A stretch of DNA of 45,673 nucleotides from Nitrospiraceae bacterium (GTDB lineage Bacteria; Nitrospirota; Nitrospiria; Nitrospirales; Nitrospiraceae), in assembly GCA_919902505.1 (NCBI GenBank), contig CAKKRE010000008.1:1-45673 (forward strand). The letters are read 5' to 3'. Of the stretch, positions 33,164-41,599 are shown piece after piece. The notes below the pieces were generated by a model. It had not been told where the DNA came from and did not search any database. It saw only the letters and a program-made list of their open reading frames with translations. How positions within the stretch are numbered: position 1 is the first letter of the stretch; every line of letters begins with the position of its first letter. A program made the position numbers and the translations under genes.

Positions 33164-33817
33164 ATGCAGAAGCTGGTTCGAGCGTTGCCTGTGTTGATGT
33201 TGACCCTATCCCCGATTGCCTGTGTCCATTCGACTGATGTGCCTGCAGCAACGGCGTCCCCGTCCGCGACGGCGCACCCGGCCAAGGTGGCGGAGACCAA
33301 GGCCGTGCTTCGGGATCTCTGGCTGGGCCATATCCTGTCCATTCGAAATGTTGCCGTGGCGACGATGGATAAGAATGCGTCTGCGCGAAGCGCGGCCGAA
33401 GCGGGTGTGGTCGCCAACGCCGAGCAGATTGCGCGGTCGATCGAGCCGTTCTACGGCAAGGCCGCGTCCGATAAACTCTTTACCTTGTTGGCCGGTCACT
33501 ACGGCGCCATTCGCGATCACTTGGATGCGACGGTGGCAGGGTCGGCGAGCCAGCAGGAGGCGGCCGTGAAGGCCCTCACCGCGAATGCGGCGGAGATTTC
33601 GACGTTTCTCAGCGGCGCCAACCCGAATTTGCCGAAGGATACGCTGATGGGACTGCTCATGGCCCATGCCGCGCATCACCTTACGCAGTTTCAGCAGTTG
33701 AAAGACGGGGACTATGTGCATGAGGCGGAGACCTGGACGGGCATGAAGCAACACATCTACGTGGTGTCCGATGCGCTGACGCAGGCGTTGGCGGCGCAAT
33801 TCCCTGCGAAGTTCTAG
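33164..33817 (+). CDS. Lipoprotein, four-helix type, unknown function
   Basis: 217 aa. Signal peptide with lipobox LSPIAC (about Cys 20). The mature part is helical: LRDLWLGHILSIRNVAVATM, ARSIEPFYGKAASDKLFTLL, then LMAHAAHHLTQFQQL, with a cluster of histidines (AHAAHH) and a WLGH near the start that could bind a metal or haem. I recognise no named family. AGGAGAG lies close before the ATG at 33164. The TAG stop is also the start of a repeat terminus (TAGCAGGATG). Confidence 0.75.
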   Translation: MQKLVRALPVLMLTLSPIACVHSTDVPAATASPSATAHPAKVAETKAVLRDLWLGHILSIRNVAVATMDKNASARSAAEAGVVANAEQIARSIEPFYGKAASDKLFTLLAGHYGAIRDHLDATVAGSASQQEAAVKALTANAAEISTFLSGANPNLPKDTLMGLLMAHAAHHLTQFQQLKDGDYVHEAETWTGMKQHIYVVSDALTQALAAQFPAKF

Positions 33818-33828
33818 CAGGATGCTCC
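33815..33828. repeat. Solitary TAGCAGG repeat terminus
   Basis: TAGCAGGATGCTCC matches the end of the dispersed repeat for about eleven bases, then diverges. TAG is the stop of the lipoprotein gene. With the similar positions at 28463 and 34883 it supports repeat ends at stop codons. Confidence 0.5.
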
Positions 33829-34230
33829 GATACCCGCACGATACATGCGCTGATACGCGGTGTATGGCGCAACACGTGAGTATGTTCGTCGCCGGCTAGA
33901 ACTATGAATAAGGGGTATGGCCTCAGCGTTCCCCTGGTGCGGCTGTGTATCACACGCGGTGTTGTCTCGGAGGCCGGATTCAGGCAGTCAGGTAGCGGGG
34001 GCTCCGCTCCTGGCTGCCCCCGCGTTACTTCTTCACACCCGCCGATCCTGTTCAGCCTTTTCCCTTCCGGCCCTCAGTTTCTGCTCGCTCAGGGCGGGAT
34101 CCTTCCGTTGGAACTGCTCAATACTACGTGCTAGTGGTTTTCTCTGCTCCTGCTATTTGAGTGGTCATGCCGTCTCAGTTTGCGACAATAATTGGAGCCA
34201 TTCTGTGTTGCCGGAACCGCACGCTTTTTC
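33829..34230. other. Intergenic without a credible gene
   Basis: About 400 bp. Plus-strand frames between 33904 and 34234 have no binding sites and no motifs. A short hairpin-free, moderately AT-rich stretch precedes the promoter candidate at 34231. Confidence 0.5.
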
Positions 34231-34259
34231 TTGAAAACGGAAGGGCCACTTGCCTAGAG
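34231..34259 (+). promoter_or_regulatory. Weak sigma-70-like promoter before the outer-membrane gene
   Basis: TTGAAA (34231) and CTAGAG (34254) are 17 bp apart, about 42 bp before the ATG of the barrel gene. The -35 is good (five of six), the -10 poor. Not more than a candidate. Confidence 0.3.
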
Positions 34260-34300
34260 TGCACCGTGTGCAGATTGTTTCATCATCATAGGAGGACGGT

Positions 34301-34885
34301 ATGCGCAGGAATCGTGAGCAGTATGTGTTCGGTGGGGCCATGGTGCTGGCCCTGGCGATGAGTCTGGTCCCCGCGTTCTCTCAGGCCGCCGAGTGGGTGC
34401 ACGAGGGCATGGCCGAAGAGGGGAAAGTCACGATGGGCTTTCGAGTGGGTCCGAGCTTCACCACGCAAAGCGCCGGTGTGTCGACAGCCGGTCCGGCGCT
34501 GAACTTTCAGGGCATGTATGGACTAAACAAGTGGTTTCGTCTGGGTATGATGTTGGAGTGGGAAAATCACGGGATCGATGGGCCTCGAAGCGGGTCCCTT
34601 AACACCATTACGCTGCTGCCGGTGAACCTGGAGTATCGTCCCGGGCATTTCGGCAACTTCATCCCCTACTTCACGACCGGTCTGGGTGTGAACATCAATA
34701 CGAAGGATGTGAAGGATACGTTCGCCTGGCGGATCGGCGGCGGCATCGACTATGCGTTGACTAATCTGGTCCAGAGTGCGCCGAAGGGGCTGATGCTGAA
34801 TATGGAAGCGGCCTGGAAGCGCAACCATCCCGACAGTGACGGGTCCACTATGGGTCTGCTCTTCGGCGTGCGCCATACCTTCTAG
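34301..34885 (+). CDS. Outer-membrane beta-barrel protein
   Basis: 194 aa. Signal peptide (about 12-30, AMVLALAMSLVPAFSQAA) then about eight amphipathic strands, e.g. KVTMGFRVGPSFTTQ, FRLGMMLEWENHG, TLLPVNLEYRP, and a final GLLFGVRHTF ending in Phe. This is the OmpA/OmpW-like porin-fold pattern ('outer membrane protein beta-barrel'). AGGAGG stands four bases before the ATG, an unusually strong site. The TAG stop is the first part of the repeat at 34883. Confidence 0.82.
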   Translation: MRRNREQYVFGGAMVLALAMSLVPAFSQAAEWVHEGMAEEGKVTMGFRVGPSFTTQSAGVSTAGPALNFQGMYGLNKWFRLGMMLEWENHGIDGPRSGSLNTITLLPVNLEYRPGHFGNFIPYFTTGLGVNINTKDVKDTFAWRIGGGIDYALTNLVQSAPKGLMLNMEAAWKRNHPDSDGSTMGLLFGVRHTF

Positions 34886-35081
34886 CAGGAAGCGGAAAAA
34901 GTTCGCCAGCGGCGTTCTCGCATCGTTTCGCGGCTCACCGTACTGCACGAGTACGATTCGCTGCTTCGCTCGCTGCGGCCTTGCTGGACGGCCTTTTTGC
35001 GCATCCTGCGGATGATTCTGACACCGACACCGAGCACGAGTTAATCATCACGCAACAATCGAGGGTTTCAGCAGCCTGCTA
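34883..35081. repeat. TAGCAGG-type dispersed repeat, inverted composite copy
   Basis: The core runs from TAGCAGGAAGCGGAAAAAG (34883) to TTTTTGCGCATCCTGC (35010), in the opposite sense to the copies at 8754 and 32825. About 60 bp of unique sequence follows, then the outer arm TTTCAGCAGCCTGCTA ending at 35081. The same two-part plan (core, unique spacer, outer arm) is thus seen in both orientations. The first TAG is the stop of the barrel gene. Confidence 0.8.
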
Positions 35082-35392
35082 ATCCTGACCTCGAACGTTC
35101 CAACGAGCCCCCGAACGGGAATGATGCCATACCAGGGCAGTCAGTAGGGGTTCAGCCGTTGCTGGCTGCTCTTCAGCTCCTTATTCGAGCGATCACCTCT
35201 GCCAGGTTTGCAGGCCTCCGATGACCGTGCCCACTCTCTGCTGAAATTGCTGCTGATCATCTGAGGGGTGCGAGAAGAGCTCCGGAGGATTGTGCCCTGT
35301 TCTGCATTAACGGGAGGGCTGAGCGGTGAGCCATTCAAGCGGTCATTGTGGGTGGTCGCGTGGAACGTGGCATGACTGGAATCTCCTCGCGA
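35082..35392. other. Intergenic between repeat and CBS gene
   Basis: About 310 bp after the repeat. A minus-strand frame at 35141-35338 has no binding site and no motif. No promoter, hairpin or repeat recognised. Confidence 0.45.
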
Positions 35393-35884
35393 TCAGCACC
35401 CGGTGGGCTTACGCCGAAGATATTCGCGGAGGAGATCCCGCCAGGTGATGATGCCTTCGAGAAGTCCCGCCGTTGTGACAACGGGGAGGCAGGACACGCG
35501 ATGCTCAAGCAGCAGTCGTGCCGCTGCCTCCACGGTCGTGTCGGCTGCGACCGTGATGAGTTTCCGGCTCATGATTTGATGGGCGCGTTTGTTGAGCGTC
35601 GCCCGATCGCGATCGGTTTCGGACAGTGTCCCGATATTGGGACTCACCGCCTTGAGCAGATCGCGATCTGAAATGATGCCGAGCAATTCCCGACCTTGCA
35701 CGACCAGCAGGTGGTGGAAATGATGTTCATTGAAGAGCTCTCGCGCTCGAGCGAGGGAATCGTCCATGGTGACGGTGACGGCTCGTGTCGACATGATGGC
35801 ACGAACGGTCGGCTGTGCGATGGTGTCGGAGGGGACGACTGGGGGAGGCATTGTCGCGGAATCATTGGGACCTGGTTGGGACAT
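35393..35884 (-). CDS. Stand-alone CBS-pair protein
   Basis: 163 aa, essentially one CBS pair: VRAIMSTRAVTVTMDDSLAR ... HHLLVVQGRELLGIISDRDLLKA and AHQIMSRKLITVAADTTVEA ... CLPVVTTAGLLEGIITWRDLL. A proline-rich N-terminus of about 25 residues precedes it. Binds AMP/ATP or similar in other proteins; target unknown. AAGGACC lies close before the ATG. Confidence 0.9.
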   Translation of the reverse strand: MSQPGPNDSATMPPPVVPSDTIAQPTVRAIMSTRAVTVTMDDSLARARELFNEHHFHHLLVVQGRELLGIISDRDLLKAVSPNIGTLSETDRDRATLNKRAHQIMSRKLITVAADTTVEAAARLLLEHRVSCLPVVTTAGLLEGIITWRDLLREYLRRKPTGC

Positions 35885-36353
35885 GGACGGTCCTTATGGA
35901 CAGAAATTGGAAAGTGTGTGCCGGTCTGCCTTCCCGCTATGCTTCCCTTATCGGCGGGCGGGAGACCATTCTTGAGAGTTTGGCGCGACTTGCGCGCGGG
36001 GCTGGAAGGCCGGATCGAATGGCCGATTGCGAATGGATGTGGAGCGGGACGGTCTCGCCCGGGCGTCCCGTTTCTCGTTCGGATGAGGCGTTTCTGCTCG
36101 TCATGTGTATCCGCAGGGCGGGAGTTCCTGATGGTTTCGGCTTGATGGCGAAGTCGGTCTGTCGTCGGCGCGGGAGCCGACCACGGCCCCCCCTGCTGTT
36201 TCATTCGGCCGCAATGTGTTATAAGCTGTCTGTTTCTCTCGCCGATCGATCATGTTTCATTGCAGTGGTTCGTAGAATCAATCCAGACCTTCGGGGATCG
36301 CACGATCGTCAGACCGTCAGTTCCGGGGGGCTTCACAGGGGGAATGAATTAGG
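35885..36353. other. Intergenic, divergent CBS / pyrophosphatase region
   Basis: About 469 bp. Plus-strand frames here (to 36357) are Arg/Ser/Gly-rich and lack motifs, and overlap in antisense with the CBS gene. A weak extended -10 occurs at 36217-36225. No repeat or hairpin seen. Confidence 0.5.
36197..36225 (+). promoter_or_regulatory. Weak extended -10 candidate before pyrophosphatase
   Basis: TATAAG at 36220 is preceded by TGT (extended -10). The -35 region (TGTTTC at 36197) is a poor match with 17-bp spacing. About 130 bp before the pyrophosphatase ATG. Low confidence. Confidence 0.25.
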
Positions 36354-37037
36354 ATGAGCAAGAAGGAAATCGATGCAGCGCGGCGACTGATGAGCCTGAT
36401 GTTCAAGGCGCATCCGTGGCACGGAGTGTCCATGGGCGACCATGCGCCTGACTTGGTGACGGCCTATATCGAAATTGTGCCGACCGATACGGTCAAATAT
36501 GAGGTGGACAAGGCCAGCGGGTTTCTCAAGGTCGACCGTCCGCAGCGATTTTCCAACTACTGTCCGTCCTATTACGGGCTGATTCCGCAAACCTATTGCG
36601 GCGAGCGTGTGGCAAAACTGTTCGGCGCGCGGGCGGGCCGGCCGGACATGATCGGAGACGGCGATCCGCTCGATATCTGCGTGTTGACCGAGAAGACGAT
36701 TCCGCACAGCGATATTCTGTTGACGGCCCGGCCCATCGGCGGATTCAGCATGGCGGACGGCGGCGAGGCGGACGACAAGATCATCGCGGTCATGCGGGAC
36801 GACGCCGTCTACGGGTCGTTTACCGATCTCAAGGAATGTCCGGCGGCACTCCTGGATCGGCTACACCATTATTTTCTGACCTACAAGCACGCGCCGGGAT
36901 CGACGCAGCACAAGGTCGAGATCACGAGCATCTACGGCCGCGATGAGGCCATGAAAGTCATTCACGCCAGTCACGACGACTACAAACAGAAATTCCCTGA
37001 GTTGGAATTCATGTGGCCCGCCAGCATGAACAGCTAG
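36354..37037 (+). CDS. ppa: Inorganic pyrophosphatase (family I)
   Basis: 227 aa. The family I signature GDGDPLDICV (about 101-110) has the metal-binding Asp residues, and KYEVDKASGFLKVDR (about 48-62) holds the conserved substrate-side Lys, Glu and Arg. It hydrolyses PPi to drive biosynthesis. The length is above the E. coli enzyme (175 aa), with an N-terminal extension of about 25 residues and a C-terminal helix. Start ATG follows AGGGGGAATGAATTAGG. The DEAD-box helicase gene follows about 30 bp after its stop. Confidence 0.93.
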   Translation: MSKKEIDAARRLMSLMFKAHPWHGVSMGDHAPDLVTAYIEIVPTDTVKYEVDKASGFLKVDRPQRFSNYCPSYYGLIPQTYCGERVAKLFGARAGRPDMIGDGDPLDICVLTEKTIPHSDILLTARPIGGFSMADGGEADDKIIAVMRDDAVYGSFTDLKECPAALLDRLHHYFLTYKHAPGSTQHKVEITSIYGRDEAMKVIHASHDDYKQKFPELEFMWPASMNS

Positions 37038-37066
37038 TACTACCAAGAAAGGTTTATCCCCCCCTG

Positions 37067-38797
37067 ATGAAACACACCACGACGCATTCGCAGACGGAGC
37101 CGACGGCCAAGGGATTCTCTCCCGGCTTTGCCGCGCTCGGATTAGAAGCCTCGCTGTTGACCACCCTGGAAGCTTTGGGCTACGAAGAGCCCACCCCGAT
37201 TCAGCGTGAAGCCATCCCTCCGCTCCTGGAGGGACGCGACCTGCTGGGGCAGGCCGCCACGGGAACCGGAAAGACGGCGGCGTTTGCGTTGCCGCTCCTG
37301 CAGCGGATCGCCCATGGCCCACGGCAGCGGCCCACGGCATTGGTGCTGGTGCCGACCCGGGAACTCGCCGTGCAAGTGAGTGAGGCGGTGCAGCGGTACG
37401 GGAAGGAGCTGCAGATCGGGGTGCTCGCCCTGTACGGCGGTCAAGCGATGGGACCGCAACTGCAGGCGCTCCGGCGCGGGGTGGAAGTCATTGTCGCGAC
37501 GCCGGGTCGGGCCTTGGATCACCTCCGCCGCAAGACCTTAAAGCTGGCCGATCTGCAAGTCGTGGTGCTCGATGAGGCGGACGAAATGCTCGATATGGGC
37601 TTCGCCGACGACCTCGATGCCATTCTCGAACAAACTCCGGCCAGCAAGCAGACCGCGTTGTTCTCGGCGACCATGCCGCCGCGGATTGCGTCCATCGCTC
37701 GCCGGCATTTGAAGAATCCGGTGGATGTCACGATCGCCCGTGAGCCGGTGAAGGCAGGCGCCGCGCCGCGTGTGCAACAGACCGCCTATGTGGTGGCGCG
37801 ACAGCATAAGGTGTCCGCGCTGGCCCGCGTGTTGGATATTGCGACGCCCAAGTCGGCGCTTGTGTTCTGCCGGACCCGGTTGGAAGTGGATGAAGTGACG
37901 GCGGCGCTGAACGGTCGCGGCTATCGCGCCGAGGCGATCCATGGGGGTATGAGCCAGGTGCAGCGGGATCGCGTCATGCAGGCCTTTCGCTCCGGGCAAA
38001 CCGAACTCCTCGTGGCGACCGACGTGGCCGCGCGCGGGTTGGATATTCCATCCGTCTCTCATGTGATCAACTACGACCTGCCCTCGTCGTTGGAAGTCTA
38101 TGTCCATCGGATCGGGCGAACGGGCCGGGCGGGGCGCGAAGGCGCGGCGATGACGATCATCGAGCCGCGTGAACAGCGATTATTGCGCGCGGTCGAACAG
38201 CATACCAAAGCGAAAATTACGATCGCCGCTGTGCCATCCCTGGGTGATCTGTTGGCGAAGCGGCTGGAGCGGACCAAGGCCTCCATTCAAGAAACCTTGG
38301 AGACCGGCGAGCTCGAAGATTTTCGTCGTGTCGTGGAAGCGCTGTCGGCGTCGGCAGATCCGGCGGATATCGCGGCGGCGGCCATCAAGCTGGTCTACCG
38401 GTCCCATGGCGGTGAACGGGCGGAAGAAGAAATCCCGGCAGTCTCCACCAGGGCGCCGGAGCCCTACAGGCCGTCGCGTCCCGCATACGGTTCTGCTCCT
38501 CAGCAGGGGGATCGCGCGCGGGCGCCACGCAGTGGTCCGAGTCGCGGCGGTCGGGCGGCCGGAACCGTGCGGGTCTATGTCGGGGCCGGTCGGGCGGCGG
38601 GCATCAGGCCGGGCGATCTCGTCGGGGCCATCGCCAACGAAGCGGGTGTGCCGTCGCGTATGATCGGGGCGATCGAAGTCGAGGAGCGATTCTCCCTGGT
38701 GGATGTGCAGGAAGAAGCGGCCCGGCAGATCATCGAGGCGCTCGGACGGACGCGCATCAAAGGGCAAAAAGTCGCCGTGAGATTGTTCCGGGATTAA
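37067..38797 (+). CDS. deaD: DEAD-box RNA helicase (DeaD/CsdA/DbpA-type)
   Basis: 576 aa. Motifs in order: Q motif FAALGLEASLLTTLEALGY (21-39), Walker A AATGTGKT (63-70), PTREL (96-100), DEAD (169-172), SAT (200-202), ARGLDIP, and HRIGRTGRAG. The final 75 residues (GTVRVYVGAGRAAGIRPGDL onward) are a DbpA-type RNA-binding domain. Probably remodels rRNA or mRNA, e.g. in cold or ribosome assembly. ATG at 37067 is taken; an in-frame GTG at 37013 overlaps the ppa gene. The Ser/Pro-rich linker before the C-terminal domain is typical. Confidence 0.93.
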   Translation: MKHTTTHSQTEPTAKGFSPGFAALGLEASLLTTLEALGYEEPTPIQREAIPPLLEGRDLLGQAATGTGKTAAFALPLLQRIAHGPRQRPTALVLVPTRELAVQVSEAVQRYGKELQIGVLALYGGQAMGPQLQALRRGVEVIVATPGRALDHLRRKTLKLADLQVVVLDEADEMLDMGFADDLDAILEQTPASKQTALFSATMPPRIASIARRHLKNPVDVTIAREPVKAGAAPRVQQTAYVVARQHKVSALARVLDIATPKSALVFCRTRLEVDEVTAALNGRGYRAEAIHGGMSQVQRDRVMQAFRSGQTELLVATDVAARGLDIPSVSHVINYDLPSSLEVYVHRIGRTGRAGREGAAMTIIEPREQRLLRAVEQHTKAKITIAAVPSLGDLLAKRLERTKASIQETLETGELEDFRRVVEALSASADPADIAAAAIKLVYRSHGGERAEEEIPAVSTRAPEPYRPSRPAYGSAPQQGDRARAPRSGPSRGGRAAGTVRVYVGAGRAAGIRPGDLVGAIANEAGVPSRMIGAIEVEERFSLVDVQEEAARQIIEALGRTRIKGQKVAVRLFRD

Positions 38798-39247
38798 GCA
38801 GTAAGGCGGGCCGGCCGATGACGGACGTCACGACCGGCTCACCGCTCGATCCTTGAGAGCCTGTCTTGTGTCAACCCCGTTGCCACCGTCGACTCCGGCC
38901 GGTCTATCCCCCGCGCAGGATGACCCATCAACACCGTTTCGGCTCGGCATCGTCCTTCTTGGCCCTTGTTGCCTGACCGGTTTTGCGCTACCATCCCGCA
39001 CAGACATGATGCGTCTCACCCATACCGTGTCGGCCGCCTCGCGATCGTGAGGGTGTGCCGACAGAGTGTGCGTCACACCTCATTACCAGATCAGTGACAG
39101 GCAGACAGTCTCTGTGATTCCTCGCACCGGCGAGCCATTGCGGAGAGGGGCTGGCGGCGTATGACGTGTGGTGGCGATCCAGGGGGATGGCGAAGGAGTG
39201 AGACCGGGTTCCGATGATGCAAGCCAACGAAAAGGATGTGTGTTGAG
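38798..39247. other. Intergenic, no gene seen
   Basis: About 450 bp between the two helicase genes. Short frames on both strands have no motifs or binding sites. No repeat, palindrome or convincing promoter recognised. Confidence 0.5.
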
Positions 39248-40810
39248 ATGGCGGTGACGCTCGCACCATGGAAAGCCGTGCTGCGGGATTGGCAGGCGAG
39301 GGCGGTCGCCGATGTGTTGGCGCAGCAGCGGGAGGACTATCTCGTCACCGCGACGCCTGCGGCCGGGAAAACACGCTTCGCGCTCCGGATCGCACATCAG
39401 TATCTCGCCGATCGGGCCGCGAGTCGTGTCCTGGTGATCTGCCCGACGAATCATCTTCGAACGCAGTGGGCTTCCGCGGCGGGGCAGGTCGGCATTCAAC
39501 TCGATCCGGCCCTCTCGAACGAGCAGGCCTGCGAGGCGCGTGACTATCACGGCGCGGTTGTGACCTATCAGCAAGTCTGTCTGGCGCCGGAAGTGTTCCG
39601 GCGCGCCTGCCGCAGTCGCAAAACTCTCGTCATCCTCGATGAGTTGCACCATGCCGGTGACGGCAAGGATTGGGGCAAAGCGCTGCGCGAATCCTTCGGC
39701 GAAGCGGTCTTTCGTCTGGCGCTGTCCGGCACTCCCTTCCGTTCAGATAACAACCCGATTCCTTTTGTGCGCTATGAGCAGGGCGAAAGCCAGGCGGATT
39801 TCACCTATGGGTATTCGCATTCGATTCGTGACGGGGTCTGCCGTCCGATTCTGTTCCCGAGTTACGAAGGCGAACTGACCTGGTTATCGGACGGGCGCGA
39901 GCATCGGGCCACCTTCGAAGACGGGTTAACCTTCGAACGTCAGCGTGAACGGCTCAAGACCGCCTTGCTCCAGGAGACATGGCTGGGTCCGGTCTTGAGT
40001 GATGCCCATGCCGAGTTGCAGCGGCTGCGCAAGCAGGAGCAGGCGGATGCGGGCGGGTTGATCGTGACCATGAATCAGGACCATGCGCGGCAGGTGGCGG
40101 ATCTGGTGTTGAAGCTCACCGGCACGCGCGCGCTCGTGGCGGTGTCCGACGATCCATCCGCCTCGAAGACCATCGAAACCTTTGCGCATCACAAGCAGCA
40201 ACAGTGGCTGGTGGCGGTGAATATGGTGAGCGAAGGCGTCGATATTCCTCGCCTGCGGGTCGGTGTGTATGCGACCAACGTGTTGACCGAGATGTATTTC
40301 CGCCAGGTCGTCGGGCGGTTTGTGCGGATGCAGGATAAGGTGCCGAAACCGCAACGGGCCTGGCTCTACCTGCCGAAGGATGCCACGCTGGTGCATTATG
40401 CCAAGCACATCAAGGTCGAGCGCGATCACGTCCTCGAAGAAATCATGCCGGCGGTGCAACGGACGCTCTTCGGTACGGCAGCGACCTCGTTGAAGGAATA
40501 TATTCCGCTGAATGGCGTGGCCAGGCTCGATGCCTTGATCGGCGCGGACGAGGGTGATCCTGCGGGGGAAGGCAAGGGGCAGCCGGAGCCGGCGGTCGCG
40601 TTGCATGATCAGAAAAACACCTTGCGGGACAAACATCGTTCTCTGGTCGGGGCGGTGGCGCGGAAGTGCGGGATGGATCATCGGCAACTGAATGCGGAGT
40701 TGATCAAGCGGACAGGCGGCCGGGTCGATCAGGCGACCATCCCGCAACTGGAGCGACGGATCGCGCTGCTGGAAAAGTGGCGGGATTCCGGCTTCGACAA
40801 GAAGCGCTGA
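39248..40810 (+). CDS. SF2 DEAD/DEAH-type helicase (type III restriction/UvrB-like)
   Basis: 520 aa. Helicase motifs: TPAAGKT (36-42, Walker A), VLVICPTNHL (Ia), ILDELHHAG (DELH 131-134, Walker B), LSGTPFRSD (motif III), VNMVSEGVDIPRLR (V), and QVVGRFVRMQ (VI). This is the ResIII-type SF2 set often found in DNA-processing and defence settings. The last 100 residues include a helical domain (LRDKHRSLVGAVARKCG ...) of unknown function. ATG 39248 is preferred to one four codons earlier. The degenerate AAA-like paralogue follows 82 bp downstream on the same strand. Confidence 0.88.
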   Translation: MAVTLAPWKAVLRDWQARAVADVLAQQREDYLVTATPAAGKTRFALRIAHQYLADRAASRVLVICPTNHLRTQWASAAGQVGIQLDPALSNEQACEARDYHGAVVTYQQVCLAPEVFRRACRSRKTLVILDELHHAGDGKDWGKALRESFGEAVFRLALSGTPFRSDNNPIPFVRYEQGESQADFTYGYSHSIRDGVCRPILFPSYEGELTWLSDGREHRATFEDGLTFERQRERLKTALLQETWLGPVLSDAHAELQRLRKQEQADAGGLIVTMNQDHARQVADLVLKLTGTRALVAVSDDPSASKTIETFAHHKQQQWLVAVNMVSEGVDIPRLRVGVYATNVLTEMYFRQVVGRFVRMQDKVPKPQRAWLYLPKDATLVHYAKHIKVERDHVLEEIMPAVQRTLFGTAATSLKEYIPLNGVARLDALIGADEGDPAGEGKGQPEPAVALHDQKNTLRDKHRSLVGAVARKCGMDHRQLNAELIKRTGGRVDQATIPQLERRIALLEKWRDSGFDKKR

Positions 40811-40892
40811 GTGGCTGAAGTGTGGTAATGATGGCAGGCCCCATCGGCGGGTGTGCGATCTCGTTGAATATTGATGTGAGAGGAAGGCAAGC

Positions 40893-41447
40893 ATGGCTGG
40901 GAAACAAGTGGCGCGCCGTACGAGTGCGGTCGCCAAGAAGATCACGAAGCAGGCGGTGAAAAAATCAGGAACGAAAAAAGCGGCGCCCGCGCGCCGCGCA
41001 AAGACGACTCGCGCCAAGCGTCCGTCCGTGGCGGTGGTGGTACTGTCCGGTTCCACACCGCTTCACCGGAATAAGGCGGCGGAACTGGTGGCGGAAGAAC
41101 TGCAATTGGATCTGGCAAAGGTGAACCTGGCTTCGGTGGTCAGCCGGCGTGTCGGCGAAACCGAGAAGAACATCAACCGGGTGTTCGATGAGGCTGAGCG
41201 GAGCGGATCGATTCTCTTCTTCGACGGCGCGGATGCGCTGTTCGGCACGGGCCGGGCGGGCAAGGCCGGCGCCAGTCACGCGACCGCTGCCGGAGCGGCC
41301 CATCTGCTGCAACGCATCGAGGACCATAACGGCCTGGTCATTCTGACGACCAACGGGAAAAGCCGGATCGATCAAGCCTTGTCGCGGCAAGCGAAGGTGT
41401 CCGTGATGGTGGGCATCAAGAAGAAGCCAAAGAAGAAGACGGCCTGA
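40893..41447 (+). CDS. Degenerate AAA-like protein with histone-H1-like tails (paralogue 2)
   Basis: 184 aa, about 60 percent identical by eye to 28731-29312 over the core. The N-terminal 45 residues are Lys/Ala/Arg-rich (KKAAPARRAKTTRAKRP) and the tail is KKKPKKKTA. The Walker A position reads GSTPLHRN at 53-60 (Lys to Arg, Thr to Asn). Walker B is ILFFDGAD, with the catalytic Glu changed to Gly (112), so both ATP-binding and hydrolysis residues are lost. GETEKN and TTNGKSRID are kept. AGGAAGG is just before the ATG. It directly follows the SF2 helicase gene. Confidence 0.85.
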   Translation: MAGKQVARRTSAVAKKITKQAVKKSGTKKAAPARRAKTTRAKRPSVAVVVLSGSTPLHRNKAAELVAEELQLDLAKVNLASVVSRRVGETEKNINRVFDEAERSGSILFFDGADALFGTGRAGKAGASHATAAGAAHLLQRIEDHNGLVILTTNGKSRIDQALSRQAKVSVMVGIKKKPKKKTA

Positions 41448-41489
41448 CGAGTCGGCTGTCCCATAGCCACCTAAATGGAAGGGCCAAAA

Positions 41490-41596
41490 GAGCTTATGGC
41501 GTATAGCTTATAGCGGAAGGCAAGAAATCGAGAGTAGGCGTACTTGCTATCAGCCATAAGCCATACGCTCTTACCCCCACGAGATACGTTCACGAT
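41490..41596. repeat. Mosaic of ATAGC-type inverted repeat and ACGTTCACG-type repeat
   Basis: GAGCTTATGGCGTATAGCTT at 41490 and GCTATCAGCCATAAGCCATA at 41546 form an imperfect hairpin. It is followed by CACGAGATACGTTCACGATTC, which matches in reverse the centre of the cluster at 28501. It resembles 28023-28072 as well, so the same short modules occur in both places near the two AAA-like paralogues. Confidence 0.6.
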
Positions 41597-41599
41597 TCA

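Noticed and set aside
33904-34234. Short plus-strand frames before the outer-membrane gene
   Set aside because: Lack a Shine-Dalgarno and any domain; low complexity.
35815-36357. Plus-strand frame between the CBS and pyrophosphatase genes
   Set aside because: Overlaps the CBS gene antisense, no binding site, no secondary-structure pattern or motif.
39926-41056. Long minus-strand frame opposite the SF2 helicase
   Set aside because: Antisense to helicase motifs and composition is His/Arg/Pro-rich without domain features.
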